Origin: Diploptera punctata
Lineage: Eukaryota; Arthropoda; Insecta; Blattodea; Blaberidae
Length of the DNA: 64,000 bases
NCBI GenBank assembly: GCA_030220185.1
Contig: JASPKZ010004568.1
Span: 377,501-441,500 of the forward strand
Reading direction: 5' to 3'
Under the pieces are notes generated by a model. It was given only the letters and a program-made list of their open reading frames with translations, searched no databases and was not told where the DNA came from. The position numbers were made by a program, and so were the translations under genes. Shown here one piece after another: positions 45,535 through 55,939 of the stretch. The stretch's first letter is position 1. Each line of letters opens with the position of its first letter.

Positions 45535-48500
45535 TTGTGCCTCTCCAGGTCCGATTCATCATGGATTCCGTTGTGAAGAGTTCTTCGTAGATGTCCTCCC
45601 TTTTCTTTGTCCTCTCGACTAGTACCTCCTTTCAGCTGGGAGTGGACGGCAGGTCAAACCTCGGTCTAAGGTTTTCTATCAAGAAAGTATCTTGGGCGAG
45701 CATGTACACCAACTAGGAGAGAATGTGTTGAGACATTTATAGTGTGGCTTTCAGAAAGCGAGTATTGACGTTCTCTAGAGTATGGAGGTCTTTCTTGTGG
45801 AGTTTGTCCCATGTTAGGTCTGGACCACAAGTAAGTATGGGGACTATCTTGTCATCAAAATTATCATAACAGATTTTAGGGATTGCTTAGTTATTTCTCT
45901 GATGTCACGTATGGCCTTTGTGACCTTTATTGCTCTTTGTTTACTGTATATTCTGAATGACTTTATTTTTGTGTGTAGGTCAAACCGTAGTATTTGACAT
46001 CGTTAACAGTTTGTGGCAGTTCTTCTATTAGGAATATTTAATGTTCCGCGGGTATTTTCCCACTTTTTCTAAAAATAATATGTTCATTCTTCTCATCATT
46101 TACCTGCAGTTCTTGTTCGTCAGCCCATTATTCCAGTACACACATTGCTTCTTGGAGGCTTCTTCTATCATGAGATCGCATGGTCATGTCGTCGGCATAA
46201 ATATAGAATTTTAGTTCTGCCGATTTTTTCTTATTGTCTGTACGACGTCATGGCTTGCGATGTAAAATAGTGTTGGGCTGAGAGGATCCCCCCGTAAGAC
46301 TCCATTTGTCTGCGTGAAGATAATTGCCGTTGTTATGTTGTCTGAGATCTGAACATTGTTACTTCTCAGGATATTTTCAATCAGGCTTGTGACATCTTCG
46401 TTTATCACGGCAATAGATTTTAGTTTTGAGGAAATGATGATCCTGTTCAATTTATCAAAAGCTTCGAGAATTCAATGAAAACAGCCTGGAATTTTTCCTT
46501 GGGGTGCCGTATGGCGGCCTCAATATCTTCAATGAGTTTTCTGATTCCTTGTATTGTATTTCTCGCCTTTCTGAACCCGAATTGTTCCTCGGATACGTTA
46601 TGATCTACCTCTTCTGTGATCCTTTGTGTGATAAGCGTTGTGAGAATATTTAGGTGGTTGTTTTCTAGAGCTATCCCTCGATAAGAGTTAGGGACATGGC
46701 GGTCCCCCTTGCCTTAGTATAATATCTTAATTGTTGATATTTTCTATGATGTTGGGATGTTGACCTGTTGTAAGGCATACTTTTAGCAGATCTGTTAGGG
46801 CTGGGACCAGTATTTCAGCTGATGCTTTGATGTGTTCGTTGATAACACCGTCCAATCAAAATGCTTTCCTGTTTTTGAGTTTTGATAACGTGCTCCATAA
46901 TTCTTCTTGTGTGAAAGGTTGGATGGAATTATTTAACCCTATCTGCTTTATTGGGTATGCTTCAATGGATCTTTTCTGGTTTAGGAGGTCTGTGAAATAC
47001 GTATTCTTCCTAAATATACATGTCTATTTTGATAGTTGTTTGAGTTTTCGCGACTTCAGTGCTCTGTACAGGATTTCCCTTGCATCTTCTACCATCTTGG
47101 CTGCTCCCGACTCGATGTAGTTATTTCGGGTATTTCTAAGGAGGGTTTTATACTGCTTACTGATAGCGCTGTAATGTGATTAGGTTTTCAGGAGAATCGC
47201 TGGCTCTTGCCTTATGTAGTGCTTGACTGACCCGTTTCCTCTCTAAGTAGCACGTTTTGTCGAACTACTTTTGAGATTTCCGTTTCATTATTGGGAGTTT
47301 TGCACATTTAATAATGTCCTCCCTGATCTTGGCGGCATCGTTTATATCATCTTCTTTCTCTTCTCTTGCAGCTCCACTATTTTAGATTACTGTTGAGAGA
47401 GGGTAAGGAGGTTAGCATTATTGAACTGGGCTTAGGAATGGTTGACTTTTTGCGTGTGGAGTTTGCAGACTTATGTTGAAACTTGCTGTCACAGGAATGT
47501 ACTTTTTCAGGTGCGCCTCATTTATTGAGTAGTTTATTTTACAGTTCGTAAGATTGATTTCTGGACCAGTATAGAAAATTAGGTTATTGTGCTACTCCCA
47601 TTTTAAATGAGATACGTTTTGTTATTTTTATTGTTTATTAGCCTTAAGCCTTCTTCTGCCATCACTGCAGTAGTTCTCTGCTCCTGTTGTCGTTAACATC
47701 CATTCTGCAGATCACGTCTCCAGCTATGATGGTGTTGTGTCTAGTGATAGTCTTTGCGAAGGCTGTCACTATTGTGGCTATCATATCTTCGATCGGTGTG
47801 AGGGACTTTATGTATACTTATATTACTGTAAGTCTCTTGGTTTTAATTATTATGTAGTCTTGGTCTCTATCAGTTGCTAGTAATTTCACAATTTTTGGTT
47901 TATAATAGCATGCCAATCCTCGCATCGGTCTTCCGCTTGGTGCTTGAATAACGGGCATTTGTTGTGAGGAAAATTTCGGTATATATATGGTATTTACTAC
48001 GAAGATCTCGTTTAGGATCGAAATATTATACCTTTGTAGCTATTCGTTCGTTGTTAGATTGACAGCGTTTTTAAGTCCTCGACGTTCTACAGAAGTAGAT
48101 TAATTGTCTAGTATTACTCACTGCTCCGGGGGAAGCCGATATCGTAGTTTCATAGGTCTCTGAGCGATACTCACACTTTGAAAGCTTTTAGTGAGCCTCT
48201 CTTTTGAATTTCTTTACACTCTAGTATTTCTGTTACTTTTGATTTCTTCACATGGTTTATTAACTTCTCCTTGGACGTATTTTGGTGCAGTAACCAATAT
48301 ATAGTCATACTCTGTGTCAGGCTGCTTGCAGTTGATTTTAATTGTGATTGCTTCCGGAGTATGCTTGGTGCCTACGATTGTCGGGGTTTGGATGAGTAAT
48401 GTTTTGGGGTTCCGACACCTTCTTACGACATCTGTACATCTATCGTTCCTATTTTGTATTGCTGTGGTTGGTTGTTCTGCGCAGGGGTGGGCTTATTCTT

Positions 48501-48620
48501 CCTCTTCTATAGTGTTTGTGTTATTCCTATGTGTATTGGATCCATGTAATTTTGTTGCTTCTCTTTCTATAGGCTTCTCAGTTTGTTGTGTATTTTTTAT
48601 TTATTCTTTTATCTTATTTT
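45535..48620 (-). pseudogene. LINE, ~3.1 kb, ORF1/EN/RT/C-terminus in broken frames
   Basis: Read on minus from 48620: a gag-like stretch (VTAPKYVQGEVNK, KRGSLKAFKV), an endonuclease with MPVIQAPSGRPMRGL and AGDVICRMDVNDNRSR (GDFN box equivalent), an RT with NGVLRGDPLSPTLF (46300-46250) and FYIYADDMTMRSHD (about 46205-46165), then QELQVNDEKNEHIIFRKSGK. The C-terminal part reads NVNTRFLKATL, LVYMLAQDTFLIENLRPRF and EDIYEELFTTESMMNRTW. Many stops and shifts; clearly dead. It is a different family from the near-intact LINE: its RT box is GDPLSP and its C-terminal block is its own. Confidence 0.8.
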
Positions 48621-48639
48621 CTCATTGTTGAGAGCACAA

Positions 48640-49005
48640 CATTTCAGCATAAGTATATTCATAGATACACCTGGACGTCTCCAGATGGAGAAACTCTAAA
48701 CCAGATCGATCATGTATAAGTGGACACACGCTGGCACGGTAGCATCATCGATGTTAGAGCAGTGAGAGAGACAGACTGCAATTCGGATCATAATCTGGTC
48801 AGGATGATAATCAGACAATGGCTATCGCTCATGAGGGGAACAAAGAATAAAAATTATTCTGAAACTTGGATTAAAAACATGAAAATATATGAAATGCGGC
48901 AAGAATACCAAATAAAAATTGCTAATAGATTTGAAGTACTGGAATCTTCAAATGACAATGTGGTAAAGGAAGAAGAAACTATGCTGATCTTGATGCAGAT
49001 TTTCG
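48640..49005 (+). pseudogene. LINE endonuclease end, upstream part of an interrupted LINE
   Basis: TWTSPDGETLNQIDHV, one stop, VDTRWHGSIIDVRAVRETDC, NSDHNLVRMIIRQWLS: the last third of an AP endonuclease with its SDH motif. Then KNMKIYEMRQEYQIKIANRF and EVLESSNDNVVKEEE. The next expected section (NEWEAIRDTI...) resumes at 51915 on the same strand, so about 2.9 kb of foreign sequence splits this LINE. Confidence 0.8.
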
Positions 49006-49200
49006 GGCTGTAGGCCGTGGTCTTGTGGCTTGTAGTTCCCCGACGTTTCGCCAAAGACTGCGTCTGGCATCCATAAGGGTAGTCTTGAGACTGGCAATTC
49101 ATGAGGTATGCTCGCTTCAGGTTCACCAGGATACTGGTGTAATCACCTTGATCTCTTCTTTAGGAAGTGTTAAGTTCAATCAGTTATTTATACTTTTGTA
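49006..49200 (-). mobile_element. Terminal region of a Penelope-like (or similar) retroelement
   Basis: Minus strand contains GGATGCCAGACGCAGTCTTT then GGCGAAACGTCGGGGAACTA, a GCCA...TGGC hairpin followed by GAAACGTC. This signature is frequent in Penelope-like terminal repeats and related to their hammerhead motifs, but the 5' CTGATGA box is degenerate here (TTATGGATG). It borders the LINE break at 49005, as expected of an insertion end. Confidence 0.45.
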
Positions 49201-49204
49201 ATAG

Positions 49205-50655
49205 GCATATGAGCATCTAACTTTCTAGGCCAGATAGAACTTTGGTATTTTATATTTCGTCCGTTCCTTTTTGTTGTATGCTCCTAGGCTATTAATAAGA
49301 GAATTTTCGCTCAGAGTCGCTTTTTGATATACTTTTCGTGCCAATTTAGTCATCACTTCCTGAAGAAAGTTAATGTTTAAATCTTGATGAATTTTGGTGC
49401 TTTTCGTCCTAATAGGATAGTATCCTGCACTTCGTAGACACTTGCTCTGAAGAACGTGAAGCAAGTTTATCATATCCTTTGATAAAGTCAGCTATGCGGG
49501 AAATGCATAAATTATTTGGCTGCCTATACAAGCCCAGTATATCAACGTACGTGATTGAGGTGTTAGAGAGTGGGCTCTCAACATGGGCTTGAGTTGTCAA
49601 AAACGTTTATTAAAGTTATTTCGATTCTGCTCGACATGTTTAGCCCATGTGAGGCGGCGATCTAGTATAACCCCGAGATAATGAACGGTGGGCTGATATT
49701 TGATTAGAGTTCCGTCATATTCTAGTAATTCTGCACCACTAATATCCTTGATTCTTCTCTTTACCAATTTCGATTCTCCATTTATCAATCCACCGCTCGA
49801 TATCTCGTAGGCCTCTCTGCACCTTCCCACTACACCTAATTAATGATCTGTCTTTACTGTATATCGCAATATCATCGGTATACAGGGCCAGTTGCGTATA
49901 TGTTCTCCCAGGAACGTCGGCGGTATAAATATTATATAGCGCTGATGAAAGTACGGATCCCTGAGGCACTCCAGCTAGAATACTTCGTCTATCATAGGTA
50001 GCACCCCCTCGCAAGCAACGAAATTCCTATCCGTTAAAAAGGACGAGATGATTCCCACTATCCCATCCGAAAATCCCATTGAATCCATCTTCCTTATTAG
50101 GCCTTCATGCCAGGTCGTGTCGTAGGCTTTCTCGACATCCAAGAACACTGCAACTGCGCTCTCTCTATAATTGAGACCTGATGTTATATATTCCGTGAGT
50201 CCTACCAGTTACAGTGTCGTGGAACGACGCGGCATGAAACCGAATCGCTCTTGTGGAATGATGCGCAGTTCAGTAGTCATACCGATCAGTCTGCCCAGCA
50301 CAATTCTTTCAAATAATTTTCCAAGTTTGCTGAGCAGATTGATCGGTCGTCTATTAGAAACAAAAATAGGATTTTTGCCTTCTTTAGGTAACGTTATGAT
50401 ATTTGCTTCTTTCCATTTGCGCGGAAAATAATTGAAATGTGAACATATATTAAAATAGTTACTAAATAGCGCGTCATCCCAGATGGGAGGTGCTGAATCA
50501 TCTCGTTTGATACATGATCTGTACCAGCAGCTATTTTCTTTGGAAGCGTCTTAATAATTTTCTTAACCTCAGCGAAGGAGGCCAACCGCAATCTCAGTAG
50601 TGGAGCCCTCTCAGAGATCCGCTCCGCCTTCGATTCCACCCCATCTATCCAGTCA
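49205..50655 (-). pseudogene. Jockey-type LINE reverse transcriptase, minus part
   Basis: Minus strand: ERISERAPLLRLRLASFAEV, IIKTLPKKIAAGTDHVSNEM, FLTLPKEGKNPIFVSNRRP-like fingers, AGVPQGSVLSSALYNIYTAD, LALYTDDIAIYSKDRSL (catalytic YxDD), VHYLGVILDRRLTWAKHVE, and a C-terminal KCLRSAGYYPIRT. LGVILDRRLTW after YxDD is typical of jockey and its relatives. There are several stops. The endonuclease is absent upstream; an inverted ORF1 lies there instead. Confidence 0.8.
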
Positions 50656-50699
50656 TCATCATATTGATCCTAGAGATGGGTAAAAACCCACCCTCTAGT

Positions 50700-51515
50700 G
50701 ATACAATCAAGGGATACTTACTATCAGAACTTCAACAAAAACTACTTATAGGCGTGCCTACAAGGAACTTAAGAAATCCAAGACTCAATTCTATACTCAT
50801 GGCTACGGCAGACCTCCTATCTTCAAAATAGTAATGAAAGGGCTTCCAAGCTCAATCAAAATATCTGAAATATTAGATGAACTCCAACATAGGAAGCTGC
50901 CAATAAAAGAAGTAAGGAACATTGAAAAACAAGTCATACAAAATGGTGAAAAGTAGAAGATTGAACTACCAATCTACATTATAACTTTTCACAAAACAGA
51001 AGATCTCAAAGTAAGAATTGAAAATGATCCCCGAGAACTATTCAATATTCGCATCAGGCTGGAACCATACAGGAAACCAACAGGAGGCACTCAGTGCTTC
51101 AATTGTCAGGGCTTCGGCCACATAGCGGAGTTCTGCTTTAGAACTACAAAATGTGTAAGGTGTTCTTGCGATCATAAGCTATCTGAGTGTACTCAGACGA
51201 CAAATAGGTGCACCAACTGCCACCAGGAACATGCTGCAAGTCATCGAAAATGCTCCGTCTTCCAGAAATATCTGAAGATCAGACAGCAAACACGACGAGA
51301 AACAAAACAATCTACAACACCAAGAAAAATAGAAACTGCAACTAGAAAACCAGAAAATACTGAAGATAACTTTCCTCCATTATTGACCAACGATCCTAAG
51401 CCTGAGAATTTACTCCAATCAATCCTTCTTCTCCTGACCACCATCCTTCAGAACCCTCAAATCCTCCAATCCACATTATCCTATGTAAACTCACAAGTAT
51501 CTTCAAGTAAATAAA
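50700..51515 (+). pseudogene. Jockey-type ORF1 (gag) with three zinc knuckles
   Basis: Plus strand, one internal stop near 50956: AYKELKKSKTQFYTHGYGRP, FKIVMKGLPSSIKISEILDE, LFNIRIRLEPYRKPTGGTQC. Zinc knuckles CFNCQGFGHIAEFC, CVRCSCDHKLSEC and CTNCHQEHAASHRKC follow, then a low-complexity tail ending STLSYVNSQVSSSK. The pre-knuckle domain plus CCHC array is the nucleic-acid-binding gag of jockey-clade LINEs. It points the opposite way to the adjacent RT, consistent with a 5' inversion during insertion of one element. Confidence 0.85.
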
Positions 51516-51689
51516 CTACACTGAAGAAAACTTCAAGGAAGAAATTTTAAGACTGCTAAGCTTATGTCAAACTCCAGAAAAATGAATGAAGACACCAAAA
51601 GACATCACATTGAACTAGAAAAATCTAAGAGAGGATCACTCTTATTAGCAAAAATCTAAATTGCAGCAGACCTTAACTACAAGCACATT

Positions 51690-51912
51690 AATGAATGGGT
51701 CAAGACCTCAAAAAGGTCGGTACCATAGAACGCACTTCATTGAATACAAGTGCTTCTGATAGTCTAGTCGACCGTACTTGCAGATGTTTACATTTTGCGT
51801 TTTTTAGAACCGCTATCCATACTTTGTTCACTTTTAATAATCCTTCTTTTCTATTGAAACTGTTTTTATGTTTGAATATTTCGATGGCTTCTCGTTGTAG
51901 ATGGGTAAAATA
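51690..51912 (-). pseudogene. Possible Penelope-like C-terminal fragment
   Basis: Minus strand: REAIEIFKHKNSFNRKEGLL then KVNKVWIAVL. EAIEI.KH..FNR.EG is the kind of ending that I associate with the GIY-YIG end of Penelope-like elements. Short, so uncertain. It borders the right break of the interrupted LINE at 51915. Confidence 0.45.
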
Positions 51913-51914
51913 GT

Positions 51915-53875
51915 GATATAAGTAATGAATGGGAGGCTATAAGAGATACTATTACATTGTCAGCATCAGAGACCATTAGTTATTTAAAAAAGAGGCAAAA
52001 CAAGAAATGGTTTTATGAGGAATGTTCCGACATTGTAAAAAAAGGAAATCTAGCAAAAGTGAAATGGTTACACGAGCCAAATGAGGTAAATTTAGAGCAA
52101 TTGGGTAGTATTAGACAGAAAACCATCTGGTTACTTAAAGCTAAAAAAGAGTGAATATTTGAGATAGAATATTAATGATCTTTAAATGAATGCAAAAAAT
52201 AGGAACCTTAGAGAATTATATCAGAGAATCAGGATACACAAGAAATGGTTTCAGGCAAGAACAATCAGAATTCAGAATGAAAATAGGGAACTGATTGCAG
52301 ATTCCAGGACTATATTAAATAGATGGAAAAATTTGTTTATTCAGCTATTAAATGAATATACATTACTGGATATTGAAGGGGATAATTTACGGATAGCAGA
52401 AATGTTAGTCCCAGAACCAAGTGCATTAGAGTTTGGAATGGCGATAGAAAAATTTAACATGTATAAATCATCAGGTTCAGATGAGATCCCAGTAGAACTG
52501 ATAAACTCAAGAGGAGAAATATTTACTGACAAGATACGTCGGTTGCTTACTACGATTTGGTAAACAGAAGCTCTTCAAGATGAATTACAGGAATCGGTTA
52601 TCGTACCAATTTATACGAATGGAGATAAAACTGATTGCAATAATTACGTGCGAATCTCATTACTTTCAACTTCGTACAAAATTCTAACAAATATATTATC
52701 AGTAAGCAGACTTACTCCATTTATTGATGACATTCTAGGAGATCATCAATGTGGATTCAGAAGAAACAGGTCTACAATAGATCAGATTTTTAGTTTGAGG
52801 CAGATTTTAGGAAAGAAATATGATTATAATGGTACTGAAAATCAAATATACATACACTTCAAAAAGGCTTATGATTCAATTAAGTGGGAGAAGTTATATA
52901 GTATCCTGCTGGAGTTCATGGATTCCTAAATAGTTAGACTTATACGAATGTATCTAAATGGCAAAACGAATAGGGTTCGTGTAAGCAAACTGTTTTCGGA
53001 TACTTTTGAAACCACAATGGGTTGAAGCAAGGAGATGCACTATCTCCACTACTACTTAATTTTGTACCAGAGTATGTCATCAAGTCTTTAGAGGGCGAAG
53101 AAGGCCTAAAAATGAGTGGTATTAATAATCTGTTATTCTATGCTAATTATATAGTACTTTTGGGCGATAGAGAGGAGATACTAAAGCCAGCAGGCACACA
53201 CTGCTGAGTAACATTAAGGAATTGAGACTGGAAGTAAATATCAATAAAACTAAATATATGATCACACATATAAGTACATTATTTAATGAAAATATAGCTA
53301 GCTAACGACAAATGAGTTAAATTTTGAGGAAGTTGCTGAATTCAAATACCTAGGAATAATAATCACAAACAGGAATGAAATGTACAAAGAAATTAAACAT
53401 AGGCTCAATTTTGAAAATTCGTGCTATTATGTATTACGAAGATCTCTTTACGTCCCAACTCCTTTCAAAAACGTTATACTGAAAATATATAAAAGTATTA
53501 TTCTACCAGTTATATTACATGCATGCGAAACATGGACTATTACTTTAATGAAGAAAAGGAGATTACCAGTATTTGAGTATAATGTTCTTAGGAACATTTT
53601 GGACCAAAGAGAGGTGAACAGACCGGTGAATGGAGAAGACTACTTAACATTGACCTATATGGTCTTTATAGGAATATAAGAAAAATTATAGTGGAATTAT
53701 TGAATAAGTAAATTAATATACGAATAATTCCTAATCGATTTAACCAAGATATTATAATGAATGTAACTCAACGACATAAATATAAAATAGAAGATATTAA
53801 AAATAACTATATCATATATCAAAATAATGAGACAATTATGAACATCACGAAAATAATAATAAAATCCCTCTGATT
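51915..53875 (+). pseudogene. LINE RT and C-terminus, downstream part of the interrupted LINE
   Basis: Plus strand in broken frames: NEWEAIRDTITLSASETISY, KKWFYEECSDIVKKGNLAKV, NILNRWKNLF-like, KFNMYKSSGSDEIPVELI, NYVRISLLSTSYKILTNIL, DHQCGFRRNRSTIDQIFSLR, IHFKKAYDSIKWEKLY, KQGDALSPLL, LLFYANYIVLLGD (catalytic YADD decayed to YANY), HACETWTITLMKKRRL and GPKRGEQTGEWRRL. The family is the one whose last ~70 residues appear as the five truncated 3' ends elsewhere in the window. Loss of the catalytic Asp pair and many stops show that it is inactive. Confidence 0.85.
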
Positions 53876-54059
53876 TTTAATAAAGAATGTAATTTCATTA
53901 GACATAGAATTTAAATAAATAAAAAAACTACATACAAGTTAAATTATCAGAGTGTTGAGATCACCAGAAAACCCATCAACAAATGGTAACAAGTGAGTGA
54001 CAGTTTTATATGTTTGAATATGTCTTAGAAGTGGAAAAAATAGGAACACTATTGTAACC
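53876..54059. other. Short AT-rich spacer
   Basis: Nothing recognised. Confidence 0.4.
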
Positions 54060-54100
54060 ATCAACAAATATTTAACTTTTCCAGTACTGTTATTGTAACA

Positions 54101-54414
54101 CTTACTTACTTACTCACTGGCACTATCGAACCCGTAAGTTCATGGCCTCCGGACATAAGCTCTCCATGCATCCCTGTCCTGAGATAATGCTTTCCAATCA
54201 TTCCTGTATAATCTACTTCCCTCAAATCATAGTTAACGTTATTCTCCAAACTAATTCTTGGTCTACCAACTGGGCGTTTTCCCTCTGCCTTTCCTACAAT
54301 AAGCTTCCATACAAGTATTTCATTGCCCATACGCGCAACATGTCCTGCCCATCGCAGTCTACCAGACTTAACTGTTCTTATTATATCTGGCTTCCTATAA
54401 ATACCGTGTAAATT
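54101..54414 (-). pseudogene. 5'-truncated LINE 3' end with preserved empty site
   Basis: Minus strand: LHGIYRKPDIIRTVKSGRLR, WAGHVARMGNEILVWKLIVG, KAEGKRPVGRPRISLENN, VNYDLREVDYTG, a frame break, then GGTTCGATAGTGCCAGTGAG and (TAAG)n. It belongs to the same family as 37148-37383. The uninterrupted sequence survives at about 54740-54750 in the second tandem copy, so its ends can be placed to within about 4 bases; any target duplication is at most 3-4 bp (CAC or ACAC). Confidence 0.88.
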
Positions 54415-54439
54415 AGCACAGTTCCAATAATGGATCATA

Positions 54440-54620
54440 TTATAATATTATAATGATATTGTTAGAAGAAAAATTAATGTGTGAACCAGGAATCGAACCT
54501 TGGACCTCTAATTATCCAGACTTGTGTGCAGCCCATTACATCATTCCACGCCTGGCACAAATATTAACAATTCTTTCCACATATACAAATCTTTAATTCT
54601 CGTTTCGTCCGCTGTCAGGT
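54440..54620 (-). mobile_element. tRNA-like element unit
   Basis: On minus: a ~70-base body (AGCGGACGAAACGAGAATTA, TTGTATATGTGGAAAG), then tRNA-like GCCAGGCGTGGAATGATGTA...GAGGTCCAAGGTTCGATTCC (B box), then CACATTAATTTTTCTTC. The plan is the same as at 6598-6727: tRNA-like core, then an AT-rich ATTWWTTTTTCTT tail. Confidence 0.7.
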
Positions 54621-54764
54621 AGATGACACGGCCATCGCCAACGGCCGGCTTCGTTTAGAAGTAACTGAATTTGAGAATTTTACACCACCACTTTTTTATA
54701 AGTAGTAAACGGTGTTATTTAACATTTTTCAGTACTGTTATTTTAACACAGTTCCAGTAATGGA

Positions 54765-55055
54765 TCAGATTATAATATTATTATGATATCGTGAAAAGAA
54801 AAATTAATGTGTGAACCAGGAATAGAACCGTGGACTTCAAGTTCTCCAGACTAGTGTGCAGCCCACTACACCATTCCATACCTGGCAGCGGACGGAACGA
54901 GAATTATAGATTTGTATATGTGGAAAGATTTGTTGGTGTTTGTGCCAGGTGTGGAATGGTATAGTGGGCTGCACACTAGTCTGGAGAACTAGAGGTCCAC
55001 GGTCCGATTCTTGGTTGACACATTAATTTTTCTTTTCACAATATCATTATAATAT
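54765..55055. mobile_element. Inverted dimer of the tRNA-like element
   Basis: The left arm (54765-54893) is the minus-strand tRNA-like sequence and the right arm (54951-55050) is the plus-strand one. Arms share GTGCAGCCCACTA and its complement, CTCCAGACTAGTG and its complement, and the tail AAAAGAAAAATTAATGTG and its complement. The ~58-base middle is the body sequence of the unit at 54440-54620. A transcript would fold into a long hairpin with a tRNA-like moiety in each arm. Confidence 0.85.
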
Positions 55056-55060
55056 CATCC

Positions 55061-55939
55061 ACAAATAGTAAAAAATTAATTACACTTTTATATGTTTTAA
55101 TAAACCTGAGAAATAAGAATAATACGAGCCCATTGTAACCATCATCACCAGTAGACTGATAAATACACTACATACATGTGAAGAATAACTAAATTCCAAG
55201 AAACAGTTAAAAAATTAATTAGATATGGAGAAGGAAAAAAAGACGATCCCATGACAAAGACATTACTACAATGAACAGACCTAGATAATTGGAAATCCCA
55301 AAGAGGATGGCCTAGCAAATTAGAAGTGTCTTTAATCATAGGTAACCAATAAGATTTATTGTAATAAATACGATTAAATAATTGTTAAAGTGATGGTGGA
55401 ACAAAATTAAGATGGAAGGGATATACCGAGTTTTCTTCTATAGTGATGAAAGCTGGAATTATTAGTTTCTCGCTCTAACATGGATTGTTAATTACTCTAG
55501 CTCTGACTTCGATTCTCGTCCTAACTCCGATTTTAAATATACGGCGACCAAGAAAGTGTATCAGTGTTAATTTGGGGACTTACAGCCGTCGAGTAAAAAG
55601 GACTTACAAATGTTTGTTTGGATCGAACACTTTTCGCTACAATTATTACACGAGTTAAATAGGTAAATATTTCATCTTAATATTGATCCGCCAACGTCTT
55701 TTGTCTATGTAAGTGTATGCTGCTGTAATTTAATAAACTGTGTAAACTACTAACGACTTCAATTCGACTATTTACAGTACATAGAAATTCTACGAATTCT
55801 GAAATCCATGCTTCTGCCCCTGAGCTAACCGGAGTCCCGTCGCAGATATAACAGTAGATAGGCTTGTAATAACTACAAATGCGCCTACATAACAATGCAT
55901 CTAATCGACGCTAAAAGGGACTGGTGGACTCCATCACTG
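55061..55939. other. Spacer, nothing recognised
   Basis: AT-rich with chance-sized frames only. Confidence 0.4.

Larger units (their letters stand above)
54060..55060. repeat. Tandem segmental duplication, one copy with a LINE inserted
   Basis: Copy 1 is 54060-54100 plus 54415-54620; copy 2 is 54707-54895. Shared order: TATTTAAC, TTTTYCAGTACTGTTATT, GTAACAC or TTAACAC, AGTTCCARTAATGGATCA, TTATAATATTA, a spacer, then the minus-strand tRNA-like sequence. In copy 1 the LINE fragment 54101-54414 sits exactly between ...AACAC and AGTTCC... Confidence 0.8.
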
